This document shows, piece by piece, positions 7,539 through 15,491 of a DNA stretch of 64,000 bases. The notes below the pieces were generated by a model. It worked only from the letters and a program-made list of their open reading frames with translations. It had not been told where the DNA came from and made no database searches. The stretch comes from CAZEAP01 sp964510315. Its GTDB lineage: Bacteria; Planctomycetota; Brocadiia; SM23-32. Location: the NCBI GenBank assembly GCA_964510315.1, contig CAZEAP010000015.1, positions 18,418-82,417 of the forward strand, written 5' to 3'. Numbering within the stretch: position 1 is the first letter of the stretch; each line of letters begins with the position of its first letter. Both the position numbers and the translations under genes were made by a program.

Positions 7539-8344
7539 TTCATGATTCCCGTCTTATACTCTTCCACCACCCTGGCCCGCACCTGTTCGAACCGGTGAGG
7601 GCCGTCGTCACGCCACTCGCCCAGCAGGCGCTGGCTTTCTCGCCAGCAGGCATCCGCTTGATCGGCCCCGACACCGAGGGTTTCCGCCGCCATCGCGCAC
7701 ATCTCCTCCCGGTCCCTCGCACAGACGAACTCGTCATCACCGGGTAGCCACTCATAGAGGGGCGTGTGCCTCCCGTTTTGCTCGTAGTAGACGCCACGCA
7801 CGCGGCGGCGTAGGCCGCCCGGGCCGCGTTCGGCCACCATGTAGAGCTGTAGCCGCACGCGCCGGAAGGCCTCCTCCGAAACGCCGAGGGACGAAAGGGA
7901 ATCCCAGCTCTGGTCGGGGTCGTCCGCATGGATGCAGGAGACCGGCCGGAATCCGGCGTTACCGAGGCGGAAGAAGTCCGCCGCCTCGCGGCCCCAGATG
8001 TATCCGAACCAGTGCCCGGAGCCGATCTCGTGGGCCAGCAGCGTAGCCGGTGTGTCGAAAGCGCCCTGTTCGGCCTTCGCCAGCACGTCCCGCCCGGCGA
8101 CAGTGACGATCCTCTCCCCGGGGGGCAGGAAGCCCAGCAGCGTCGCCATCAGCGTGGTCTTGCCGACGCCGCCGGGAACGGCACCGGTCAGGAAGCTGTC
8201 ACCCCCGGCAACCACCAGCCAGCAGAACCCGGCCATCTCGGCGCTGATGGTGCCGTCGTTCATCAGGTCCACGATGCTCAGTGTGCGGCCGCCTCGCTGA
8301 TTGAGCCGTTGAATCTGCGACAAATTGTGTTGCTCCAAGCCCAA
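7526..8344 (-). CDS. VirB11/GspE-like P-loop ATPase (orphan)
   Basis: 272 aa. GGVGKTTLMATLLGFLP is a Walker A motif (residues about 58-74), followed by ERIVTVAGRDVL as the beta-strand typical of secretion and pilus ATPases. AHEIGSGHWFGYIWGREAADFF lies where the His-box and Walker B occur in VirB11/TadA-type enzymes, but the canonical acidic Walker B is not obvious. The protein is shorter than full-length family members (about 330-400 aa) and its C-terminus runs into a 7-mer tandem repeat. The start is probably TTG, with GGAGGG 5 bases upstream. No pilus or secretion partner gene is in the window. Role unknown. Confidence 0.6.
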   Translation of the reverse strand: MGLEQHNLSQIQRLNQRGGRTLSIVDLMNDGTISAEMAGFCWLVVAGGDSFLTGAVPGGVGKTTLMATLLGFLPPGERIVTVAGRDVLAKAEQGAFDTPATLLAHEIGSGHWFGYIWGREAADFFRLGNAGFRPVSCIHADDPDQSWDSLSSLGVSEEAFRRVRLQLYMVAERGPGGLRRRVRGVYYEQNGRHTPLYEWLPGDDEFVCARDREEMCAMAAETLGVGADQADACWRESQRLLGEWRDDGPHRFEQVRARVVEEYKTGIMNSEV

Positions 8345-8387
8345 GGGCGCCCTCCGCGGGAGGATTCCGGCGTGAGAAGCTGTTCTT

Positions 8388-8416
8388 TTTACACTGACCT
8401 GCCGATATGGTAAAAG
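8388..8416 (+). promoter_or_regulatory. Probable lptD promoter
   Basis: TTTACA, 17 bases, TAAAAG, 54 bases before the ATG at 8471. The 15-mer TTTACACTGACCTGC that forms its start also occurs at 4041-4055. Confidence 0.45.
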
Positions 8417-8470
8417 AATCGTCAGCCGTTTGGTAGCGAGCGCGGAAGGTCTTCACAGACGGGGCTATCG

Positions 8471-11167
8471 ATGCTCAAAAGAACCCTCACGTTTGGCTTG
8501 CCGGCAGCCTGCGCCCTCGTCCTCATCTGTTGCTCTCCCTCTGGGGCACAGCAGAAGGTTGACATGCTGCGGCTGGAGAGCCCGCGCCGCCTGATCACCT
8601 GGTCCACCGACGAGATGCGCGTCTTCGTGGCCGAGAAGGGCGCCACGCTCCGTCAGGGCGACACGCGCATGATAGCCCCGCGGATGGTGGTGTGGTTCGA
8701 CAAGGCACGCTCGCGGCAGCCGGGCGTCCGGGCGGCTGTGGTCCGCGTCTATGCCGAGAGCGTGCCGCGCGGCGAGGAGGGCGCGGGACGGGTGGTGCTG
8801 GCCCGCGGCGAGGAGGTCCAGCGATGGGGCGCGGCCTACATGGAGTTCACCAGCCGCTTCTCGTTCGTATGGGACTGCCCCCTGAGGGAGGTCGATGAGA
8901 GGCGGCCCTCCCCGCTGCTGCTGAAGGCCGAGGAACTGACCGCCGAGGTGAGTCCCCCGAAGTTCTGGGACACCGTGCCCGCGTTCGAAGCGCCGGAGCT
9001 CTTCGAGCTGGCCCGACGTAAGCTGATGGCCAACCAGGTCCACCTGTTCCGGGAAGAGTCCACGGTGGTTTACGTCGGCGACGTGCACGGCGAATACGGC
9101 AACCTGCTTCTACGGGCCGACGAGGCGGTTTTGTGGTACGGCGAGGGCGGGGAGGATTACGAGGTCTACGCCCGCGGGGACGTGCGGGTGGAGCCGAAGC
9201 CCGGCGTGCCCCGCCCCTACCCCGAGGACGTGGAGGTGGACATCGAGCTGTTCCGGCTCCTGAAGTACGCCTCCGCCCAGGAACTCTACATCAATCCGGG
9301 CCGTGCCAGAGCGCTCGCCACCGACCCAGAGGTCCGGATAGTCGACCCGGAGGCGCCGGAGGAACTGGTCTACGTGGTGCGCGGGGAAAAGGCGTACCTG
9401 ATCGACAGCCAGACCCTCACGGTGGAAGAAGCTTCGGTGAGCACCTGCCAGTTCGCCCGCCCTCATTACCGGATTCAGGCCGAAAAGGCCCAGGTGGTCC
9501 GCGACCCGCCCAGCACGGTGCTGAACGCCTGGAACACGCGCTTCCAGGTGGGAGAGGGACGCCGGACGCTGATGTGGCTGCCCTTCCTGGGCACCGACCT
9601 CACCGAACGGGCCTATCTTTTGACCGATTACGCCGTCGGCTCCTCCAACAAGTTTGGATTCTTTCTGCAGACCACCTGGCGGCCCCTGGACCTGACCACC
9701 CGTCCGTCCTGGATGGAACGGTGGGCGGTCTTTCTGGATTACTACGGCGACCGAGGGCCGGCGGTGGGGACGGAGCTTGACTATGCCTTCGGTCCCGCTC
9801 CCTGGCCCCGACACGAAGGCATGCTGCGGGGATACTACGTGCAGGACTCCGCCGATGAAGACGACACGGACCTGCCGGTGCCCAAGGAAAACCGGGGGCG
9901 GCTGCACCTGCGCCATCGGTGGCAGATCAACCGGCACTGGCGCGCCGACGCGGAGTACTACTGGCTCTCCGACGAGGGATTCCTCAACGAGTACTTCGAG
10001 GAGGATTTCGAGAACGAGAAAACCCCGGAGAGCTACCTGCTGGCCCGTTACCTGCGCGACTCGACATACCTGGCACTGCTGCTTAAGCCCCAGGTCAACG
10101 ACTTCCTCACCCAGGTCGAACAGATGCCGAGCGCGGACCTGCAGTGGATGAGCGTGCCGTGGGGCCGCCTGGTCTACGACGGGACGGTCACCGCCGGGAA
10201 CTACGACCGGGAGCTGAGCGACCTGTTCACGCCGGCTCCACCGGACGCGCCGTCCCTGTGGCGCCTGCACACCGAGCACGCCCTGAGCCTGCCCTTTACC
10301 TGGGGCATCTTCCGGCTGGACCCGTCGGTGCGGGTGCTGGGCACGTGGGCCGGCGACAGCGCCTGGGACGGGACCTCATTCGGAGGCTCGGAGAGCCGTA
10401 CGGGCTTCGGAGCCGGCATCAGCGCCAGCACGAACCTCTACCGCACCTACGCCACCCGCAGCGACCTGCTCGACCTGAACCGCCTGCGCCACATCGTCAT
10501 TCCCTACGTGGACCTGGAGGCCCTGTCGGTCTCCGGGGCCGACTCGGAGGAGTTCATACAGATGGACTCGGTGGACGCCATCGACAGCGGCACCCGGGCG
10601 ACCTTCGGGCTGCGTCAGCGCATCCAGACCAAGCGACGGCACGGCGACCGGTGGCGCTCAGTGGATTGGGTGGAGCTGGACGTGGCCTACGTCAGCCGCT
10701 CCAGCGATTCGGTCATGTCCCTGCTCGACGAAGACTACCTGCGGGCCGACTTCCGCATGCTGCTGACCGAACACGTGCGTCTGCACTCCCTGGACAACCG
10801 GCTGGCCGGCGGTGACGTGCCGGACGTCTACAACGTCGGGGTGGAGCTGGACTGGCTGCCGCAGTGGTCCTTCCGGCTGGACTACGACCGTATCGAGGAC
10901 CTGACTTCCACCCTAACCGCTGAGTTGCTATACCCGCTGAGCGCCAGGTACACCCTTATGCTGCTGCAGCGATACGAGTTCGATTCGGCGGGGACGGGGG
11001 ACGGGGAGAACATGGAGACGCGGGTTGTCTTCCGCCGTCTGCTCGACCAGTGGGTGCTGGACCTCGGCGTGGTGCACGAGGAGGACGCCGACGAGTTCGC
11101 CGTGATCTTCGGATTCGGGCCGAAGGGCTGGGGCCTTTACAGGGACCTGAACCGGGCCGCCCGCTGA
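8471..11167 (+). CDS. lptD: LPS-assembly outer-membrane protein, LptD family
   Basis: 898 aa (E. coli LptD has 784). In the outer membrane, LptD receives LPS from the periplasmic Lpt bridge and inserts it in the outer leaflet. The N-terminus is a signal peptide (to about residue 26, ...SPSGA-QQ). Residues about 30-300 contain OstA/LptA-like beta-jellyroll repeats, for example VYVGDVHGEYGNLLLRADEAV and VYARGDVRVE. The rest is a long beta-barrel with alternating polar/aromatic strands and the conserved segment YAVGSSNKFGFFLQTTW. The gene has its own promoter and a GC hairpin after the stop. LptE is not seen. With lpxI and the O-antigen ligase it shows that the organism makes LPS. Confidence 0.85.
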   Translation: MLKRTLTFGLPAACALVLICCSPSGAQQKVDMLRLESPRRLITWSTDEMRVFVAEKGATLRQGDTRMIAPRMVVWFDKARSRQPGVRAAVVRVYAESVPRGEEGAGRVVLARGEEVQRWGAAYMEFTSRFSFVWDCPLREVDERRPSPLLLKAEELTAEVSPPKFWDTVPAFEAPELFELARRKLMANQVHLFREESTVVYVGDVHGEYGNLLLRADEAVLWYGEGGEDYEVYARGDVRVEPKPGVPRPYPEDVEVDIELFRLLKYASAQELYINPGRARALATDPEVRIVDPEAPEELVYVVRGEKAYLIDSQTLTVEEASVSTCQFARPHYRIQAEKAQVVRDPPSTVLNAWNTRFQVGEGRRTLMWLPFLGTDLTERAYLLTDYAVGSSNKFGFFLQTTWRPLDLTTRPSWMERWAVFLDYYGDRGPAVGTELDYAFGPAPWPRHEGMLRGYYVQDSADEDDTDLPVPKENRGRLHLRHRWQINRHWRADAEYYWLSDEGFLNEYFEEDFENEKTPESYLLARYLRDSTYLALLLKPQVNDFLTQVEQMPSADLQWMSVPWGRLVYDGTVTAGNYDRELSDLFTPAPPDAPSLWRLHTEHALSLPFTWGIFRLDPSVRVLGTWAGDSAWDGTSFGGSESRTGFGAGISASTNLYRTYATRSDLLDLNRLRHIVIPYVDLEALSVSGADSEEFIQMDSVDAIDSGTRATFGLRQRIQTKRRHGDRWRSVDWVELDVAYVSRSSDSVMSLLDEDYLRADFRMLLTEHVRLHSLDNRLAGGDVPDVYNVGVELDWLPQWSFRLDYDRIEDLTSTLTAELLYPLSARYTLMLLQRYEFDSAGTGDGENMETRVVFRRLLDQWVLDLGVVHEEDADEFAVIFGFGPKGWGLYRDLNRAAR

Positions 11168-11181
11168 GGGGCGGCCCGTTC
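11154..11181 (+). terminator. GC-rich hairpin after lptD
   Basis: GGGCCGCC and GGCGGCCC form an 8-bp stem across the lptD stop codon, followed by GTTCTC. The T-run is poor, so termination may be weak and xseA may be read through. Confidence 0.4.
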
Positions 11182-11221
11182 TCACCAGATCGGCTATCGC
11201 GCAGGGAAGAGGGGCGTCAAC

Positions 11222-12460
11222 ATGGGCGAGCAACCCCGTCCCGGCGGCCGACCTTCCGGGCCCCTGACCATCACCGAGATCACCTCCCGCATCAAGGAAA
11301 CCCTGGAGTCCGGTTTCCCCGACGTCTACGTGGTGGGGGAGATATCGCGCTGCACCCGGGCTTCCTCGGGTCACATGTACCTGACGCTGAAGGACGAGAA
11401 CGCCGTCCTGCGGGCGGTCATCTGGCGGGGCGTCGCCTCCTCGCTCCGTTTCGAGCCCCGGGAAGGCGTGGAGGTCGTCGCCCACGGCTCCATCGACGTC
11501 TATCCCCCCCGCGGAAGCTACCAGTTGATTGTCTCCTGGCTCGAGCCACGGGGCGTCGGCCCCCTCCAGCTCGCCTTCCGGCAACTGAGGGAAAAGCTGG
11601 AGAAGGAGGGCCTGTTCCGGCCGGAAACCAAAAAATCCCTCCCCTCCTTCCCGACCCGCATCGGCGTGGTCACCAGCCCAACCGGCGCCGCCGTCCGGGA
11701 CGTCGTCAACGTCATCGGCAGGCGCTTCCCTCCCGCCGAAATCTATCTCTACCCTTCCCGCGTGCAGGGGGCAAAGGCGGCCGCCGAGATCGCCGCCGCC
11801 CTCGAAAGGCTGAACCGGGAGAGACCGGAATTGGACCTCTTGATCGTCGGGCGAGGCGGGGGCAGCCTGGAAGACCTGTGGGCCTTCAACGAGGAGGAGG
11901 TGGCCCGGGCCATCTACCGCAGCGAGATTCCAGTGGTCAGCGCCGTCGGCCACGAGATCGACTTCACCATCTCCGACTTCGTGGCCGACGTCCGCGCCGC
12001 CACGCCGACGGAGGCCGGCGAGATCGTGGTGCCCGACCGCGCCGAACTCCTGGTCGGACTTCGCCGGCAGCGCCGCCGAATGGCCGCCGCCCTGCGGAAC
12101 GCCGTCGGCAGCGCCCGCGAGCGCGTCGCCTCCCTGGCCTCCCGACCGGTCCTGCGCCGACCCCGAGCCCTCCTGCGGGAGAAAGCCCAGCGCGCCGACG
12201 ACCTGCTGGAAAGTCTGAACACAGCGCTGCACCATCGGCTGGATATGCTGCGGGAACAGGTCGGCGGTGCCCGCCGGCGCCTCGCCGCGCTCAGTCCGCG
12301 CAGAGTTTTGGAGAGAGGCTACAGCATTACGCTGTCCGCCGACGGAGTCCTGCTCCGCAACGTGAAAGAAGTGCGGCAGGATGATACAATCAAGACCCGA
12401 CTGCACGAAGGCGTGGTTCTGTCCCGGGTGCTGAAAACTGAGGAGGCCGGCGGTGATTAA
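11222..12460 (+). CDS. xseA: Exodeoxyribonuclease VII large subunit
   Basis: 412 aa (E. coli 456). Catalytic subunit of ExoVII, which degrades single-stranded DNA from both ends. The OB-fold nucleic-acid-binding domain occupies residues about 14-110 (VVGEISRCTRASSGHMYLTLKD). The catalytic domain follows, with PTRIGVVTSPTGAAVRDV, LLIVGRGGGSLEDLWAFNEE and SAVGHEIDFTISDFVADVRA as family signatures. A coiled region and ERGYSITL close the protein. AGAGGGG precedes the ATG. The small subunit gene xseB, often adjacent, is not seen; instead the 3' end overlaps a secreted-protein gene by 8 bases. Confidence 0.97.
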   Translation: MGEQPRPGGRPSGPLTITEITSRIKETLESGFPDVYVVGEISRCTRASSGHMYLTLKDENAVLRAVIWRGVASSLRFEPREGVEVVAHGSIDVYPPRGSYQLIVSWLEPRGVGPLQLAFRQLREKLEKEGLFRPETKKSLPSFPTRIGVVTSPTGAAVRDVVNVIGRRFPPAEIYLYPSRVQGAKAAAEIAAALERLNRERPELDLLIVGRGGGSLEDLWAFNEEEVARAIYRSEIPVVSAVGHEIDFTISDFVADVRAATPTEAGEIVVPDRAELLVGLRRQRRRMAAALRNAVGSARERVASLASRPVLRRPRALLREKAQRADDLLESLNTALHHRLDMLREQVGGARRRLAALSPRRVLERGYSITLSADGVLLRNVKEVRQDDTIKTRLHEGVVLSRVLKTEEAGGD

Positions 12461-13289
12461 GGAAACGGCTCTGTTGTTAATTATGGGACTGTTAGTTTCC
12501 GCAGGGACACTCGCAGCCCCGGCAGAGGAGCAAAAGGAAGCGACCGGCCTCACCGTCTCAAACCCCGCCCACAGCATAGAGTTCCGACTCCCGGCTCCCT
12601 ATTGGGAGGCATACGACCGTGGGGAACTCTCGGAGCGCTTCGAAGGCGGCTGCGCCGGCCGCAGGCTGCCGGAGAACCTGCTCTACGTTGCGAGCCACAA
12701 GGACGCGCCCTGCCAGGTGCTGATTTTCACCGGCAACCAGCGATTCCTCATGCGGAACCGGGATGACCTGGAGGCCTTCGTGGACGCCTCGGTCGAGGCC
12801 GTCACCGAACGGCTGGGAAGCGGGGGCGAACTGAAGAATCGTGAATACGGGGAGCTGGACGGCATGATCACCCACCGGTTGGCGTTCACCGCCCCGGTCA
12901 GGGGCGGCCCCGGCTGCCCTGCCGCCGGTGGGGGCGGTGGAGAGACATCGGTGATGCGCTACCTGTTCGTCTACTACTTCGTGCGGCCGGCCGGGGAGGA
13001 CGCCTTCCGGTTTGAGGCCCGCTGCTTTGCGCCCGTCGACCCCTACGATGAACTGGAGCCGGAGATCGAGCTGCTGGTATCCAGCTTCCGCTATACCGGC
13101 GAGACGGCGGAGAGTTTCTTCGACGCGGACGCCCCCGCAGAAAAGGTCCCCACCGCCGAGGAAGCCCGGGAGTCCACCGGGGAGGACGGCGGCATACCGG
13201 GCTGGCTGATCGCCGCCGGCCTCATCGTCATCATCTGGATGCTGATGCGGCGCAAGAAGAAAGCCGAACCGGTGGAACCGGAGGAATGA
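12453..13289 (+). CDS. Secreted/anchored hypothetical protein
   Basis: 278 aa, GTG start overlapping the 3' end of xseA. The N-terminal 22 residues are a signal peptide ending in TLAA. The middle (about 35-220) is a globular extracytoplasmic domain with no recognised family: EFRLPAPYWEAYDRGEL, then FTGNQRFLMRN and a glycine-rich turn. A single membrane helix (GWLIAAGLIVIIWMLM) near the C-terminus is followed by basic residues, so the domain faces the periplasm. The acidic stretch before the helix resembles a stalk. Translational coupling to xseA looks incidental to function. Confidence 0.8.
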   Translation: MIKETALLLIMGLLVSAGTLAAPAEEQKEATGLTVSNPAHSIEFRLPAPYWEAYDRGELSERFEGGCAGRRLPENLLYVASHKDAPCQVLIFTGNQRFLMRNRDDLEAFVDASVEAVTERLGSGGELKNREYGELDGMITHRLAFTAPVRGGPGCPAAGGGGGETSVMRYLFVYYFVRPAGEDAFRFEARCFAPVDPYDELEPEIELLVSSFRYTGETAESFFDADAPAEKVPTAEEARESTGEDGGIPGWLIAAGLIVIIWMLMRRKKKAEPVEPEE

Positions 13290-13327
13290 GGGCTTTCGGC
13301 TCTGCCGAGCCCGGGAAGACCGACCGC

Positions 13328-13356
13328 TTGACAGTCGCCCCGCCCTGCACTATACT
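13328..13356 (+). promoter_or_regulatory. Consensus promoter of tRNA-Ser
   Basis: TTGACA, 17 bases, TATACT, ending 17 bases before the tRNA 5' end. Confidence 0.8.
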
Positions 13357-13373
13357 CCAGTTTGACGCGCCGC

Positions 13374-13466
13374 GGAGGGGTGGCTGAGCGGACGAAAGCG
13401 ACGGTTTGCTAAATCGTTGAGGGACGATAAGTTCCTCCGAGGGTTCGAATCCCTCCCCCTCCGCCA
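13374..13466 (+). tRNA. tRNA-Ser (anticodon GCT)
   Basis: 93-base tRNA with the long variable arm expected for serine. The acceptor stem is GGAGGGG with CCCCTCC; G discriminator; CCA is encoded. The anticodon GCT at 13408-13410 sits in the loop TTGCTAA and reads AGC/AGT. The T-arm contains GGGTTCGAATCCC. Confidence 0.97.
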
Positions 13467-13667
13467 TTTCTCCGTCGGCGATCTTCCCCGCAAGACACGG
13501 CGCTCCACCTGACATCCATCCCCCGAGCCTTCCCACGATGTAAGGGCTGGCCGTGGTGGCCCCGCTGCACCCGCGGAGCCGGGGAAACAGCAACATGGCC
13601 CGAGACCCGGCCGCGGGGGCCGGCGACTCAAGCCATGTTCGGAACGACGGACGGCGTCGCGACGGGC

Positions 13668-13880
13668 TTACAGCTCCACCGGCTCGCAGAGGTTCGCCGG
13701 CTTGGCCGCCGCACGGCCGCAGATGTGACAGATGTACCTGGCCCCCTCGGCGAGGCGGGCCACTTCGGCCATCTTCCTTTTGGCCACAAGCTCGCACAGG
13801 TGGTTCTCGTGACCCTCGTGCGTTTCGTGAAGCGAATGCTCCTCCACGAGCCTCTTCTTCATCCCTTCTTGATCTGCCAT
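13668..13880 (-). CDS. Small zinc-type protein, 70 aa
   Basis: The protein begins MADQEGMKKRLVEEHSLHET and is rich in Glu, His and Lys in its first half. The C-terminus, RYICHICGRAAAKPANLCEP, has C-x-x-C-G-R...L-C-x-P, a pattern I associate with a class of small conserved bacterial proteins of unknown role; zinc binding by the cysteines is likely. The start at 13880 was chosen because AAGGGGG stands 6 bases upstream; longer reading would add a Leu/Phe-rich stretch without a ribosome site. Confidence 0.65.
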   Translation of the reverse strand: MADQEGMKKRLVEEHSLHETHEGHENHLCELVAKRKMAEVARLAEGARYICHICGRAAAKPANLCEPVEL

Positions 13881-14237
13881 GGCAGACCCCCTTTGGCCAA
13901 GAAGTCGAAAAAACGGGAAGCTGAGCACCCCTGCCCCTTCCCACCATCCAATCTACTACATCCGCACGTTCCGGTCAAGTCACCGCACCTGCGGGGACGG
14001 AGGCCTGCCCGCCTCCGCACGGGGCCGTGGTGTTTTCGGTTTTCAGGATAGCGTGTTGCCGGCCGCAGGGCCGATTGGCGTCCACCGCGCGCGTCCTGCT
14101 GTCCTTCCCGAGGGGCGAGAGTCCCGGGGACGGCGGTGCTCGGCCCTCAAGCAGGCATCTAAACTTGCTGTTGTCCCGACGGCCGGCACCTGCACGCAGC
14201 AGGCCCGTGGCTCAAGCCTCAGGGCCGGCGTGACATA
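13881..14237. other. Gap before trpF, no gene seen
   Basis: GC-rich, with several self-complementary stretches (for example CCCGAGGGGCGAGAGTCCCGGGG around 14108-14130). It could form a structured RNA on either strand, but I find no match to tmRNA, RNase P RNA, SRP RNA or a known riboswitch core. Confidence 0.5.
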
Positions 14238-14266
14238 TTGACCGCCCCGCCCTGCTCTGGTAGACT
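14238..14266 (+). promoter_or_regulatory. Promoter of trpF
   Basis: TTGACC, 17 bases, TAGACT, leaving a leader of about 50 bases. Confidence 0.65.
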
Positions 14267-14323
14267 TGATGCCGCGGGCGGGTGGGCCGCCCGGCGCGGA
14301 CCTCTGCAACGGGACAGGCTCCC

Positions 14324-14947
14324 ATGATGGTCAAGGTGAAGATCTGCGGGCTGACGACGGCCCGCGAGATGCTGGCGGCCGCCTCGGCCGGGGCGGACGC
14401 GGTGGGCTTCAACTTCTTCCCCCCCAGCCCCCGTTACGTCGAACCGGATCAGGCCCGCGCCATGTGCATGACTCTCCCCCCTTTCGTGGCCGCCGTGGGG
14501 GTGTTCGTCGACCGGCTGCCGGAGAAGGTCCGGGAGATCATGGATTACTGCGGCCTGGACTACGCACAGCTCCATGGGAACGAGAGCCCCCGCCACGTCG
14601 GCGAGCTGAAGGACCGGGGCGTCATAAAGGCCATCCGGATAGGCGCGGAGGAGGATCTGAAGGAACTGGAAAGATACCGCGCCGACGCATTTCTTCTGGA
14701 CGCATACGTGCCCGATAAGCCCGGAGGAACGGGCGAGACCTTCGACTGGAAGCTGGCGCGCCGCGCGGCCAGCCGGGCAAAGGTCATCCTCGCAGGCGGT
14801 CTGACCCCCGAGAACGTGGCACGCGCGGTCCGGTCGGCACGGCCCTACGGGGTGGACGTGGCCAGCGGCGTGGAGGAAGCGCCGGGCCGGAAGTCCATCC
14901 CGCAGGTCGAGGAGTTCATCCGCGCCGCCAAGAGCGTCGAGCTATAG
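14324..14947 (+). CDS. trpF: Phosphoribosylanthranilate isomerase
   Basis: 207 aa, the normal length. It catalyses the Amadori rearrangement of N-(5-phosphoribosyl)anthranilate, the third step of tryptophan synthesis. VKICGLTTAREMLAAASAGADAVGFNF holds the catalytic Cys (C in KICG) at the end of strand 1. VGVFVD, QLHGNE, and LLDAY...GGTGETFDW with the catalytic Asp all match the family. ILAGGLTPENV and GVDVASGVE form the phosphate-binding end of the TIM barrel. There are two adjacent ATG codons; the first is used here. No other trp gene is adjacent. Confidence 0.97.
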   Translation: MMVKVKICGLTTAREMLAAASAGADAVGFNFFPPSPRYVEPDQARAMCMTLPPFVAAVGVFVDRLPEKVREIMDYCGLDYAQLHGNESPRHVGELKDRGVIKAIRIGAEEDLKELERYRADAFLLDAYVPDKPGGTGETFDWKLARRAASRAKVILAGGLTPENVARAVRSARPYGVDVASGVEEAPGRKSIPQVEEFIRAAKSVEL

Positions 14948-14962
14948 GGCGCTTCGCCTGCC

Positions 14963-15439
14963 TCAACCGTGCAGCTTCTCCGCCAGTTCGGCCACCCTCC
15001 TGCCCAAAGCGCCTGACTGCTGAAGGGCGCGTTGGTCGGGCGCCGCGATGGCCACCGGGCCGTAGTGATCCCCCTGAGCGGTGCCCTGGACCACCATGCC
15101 ATGGATCAGCATGGCCTCGAGGATGCTGAGGATGGTGGTCTCATTGCCTCCGCCGATATTGGCCGAGGAGGTGAAAGCGCCGCCCACTTTGCCGGCGAGC
15201 TGCCCATGGAACTTCACCGAGTCGTCGAAGAGCTTCTTCAACGGGGCGCTCATCAGGCCGTAGTAGGTTGGGGAACCGGCGATGATGCCCTGGTAGTTCA
15301 GCAGGTCCTCGGGCGTGGTCTCCTCGACGGTCTGCAGGTCGACCTCGGCGCCTGCGTCGCGGGCGGCTTCGGCGGCCGCCCGGGCCATTTGGCCGGTGTT
15401 GCCGGTTTCGGAATGGTACACGACGAGTACGCGCGCCAT
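14963..15439 (-). CDS. Flavodoxin / NAD(P)H-quinone-reductase-like flavoprotein
   Basis: 158 aa. VLVVYHSETGNTGQMARA is the FMN-phosphate-binding loop of flavodoxins. GIIAGSPTYYGLMSAPLKKLFDD is the second FMN loop, and this latter motif is shared with WrbA-type quinone reductases. FTSSANIGGGNETTILSI closes the active-site region. It probably carries out FMN-dependent electron transfer or quinone reduction in the cytoplasm. AGGGGAGG precedes the ATG. It converges with trpF and is read in the same direction as, and just downstream of, rny. Confidence 0.88.
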   Translation of the reverse strand: MARVLVVYHSETGNTGQMARAAAEAARDAGAEVDLQTVEETTPEDLLNYQGIIAGSPTYYGLMSAPLKKLFDDSVKFHGQLAGKVGGAFTSSANIGGGNETTILSILEAMLIHGMVVQGTAQGDHYGPVAIAAPDQRALQQSGALGRRVAELAEKLHG

Positions 15440-15491
15440 TTGGGCCTCCCCTGAAGTCCTCTGAGCGTGGACCGGCGCACCTCGCGCCAGG

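Noticed and set aside
13881..14237. Possible structured noncoding RNA before trpF
   Set aside because: Several hairpins can be drawn, but none of the conserved cores of tmRNA, RNase P, SRP RNA, 6S or a riboswitch is recognisable.
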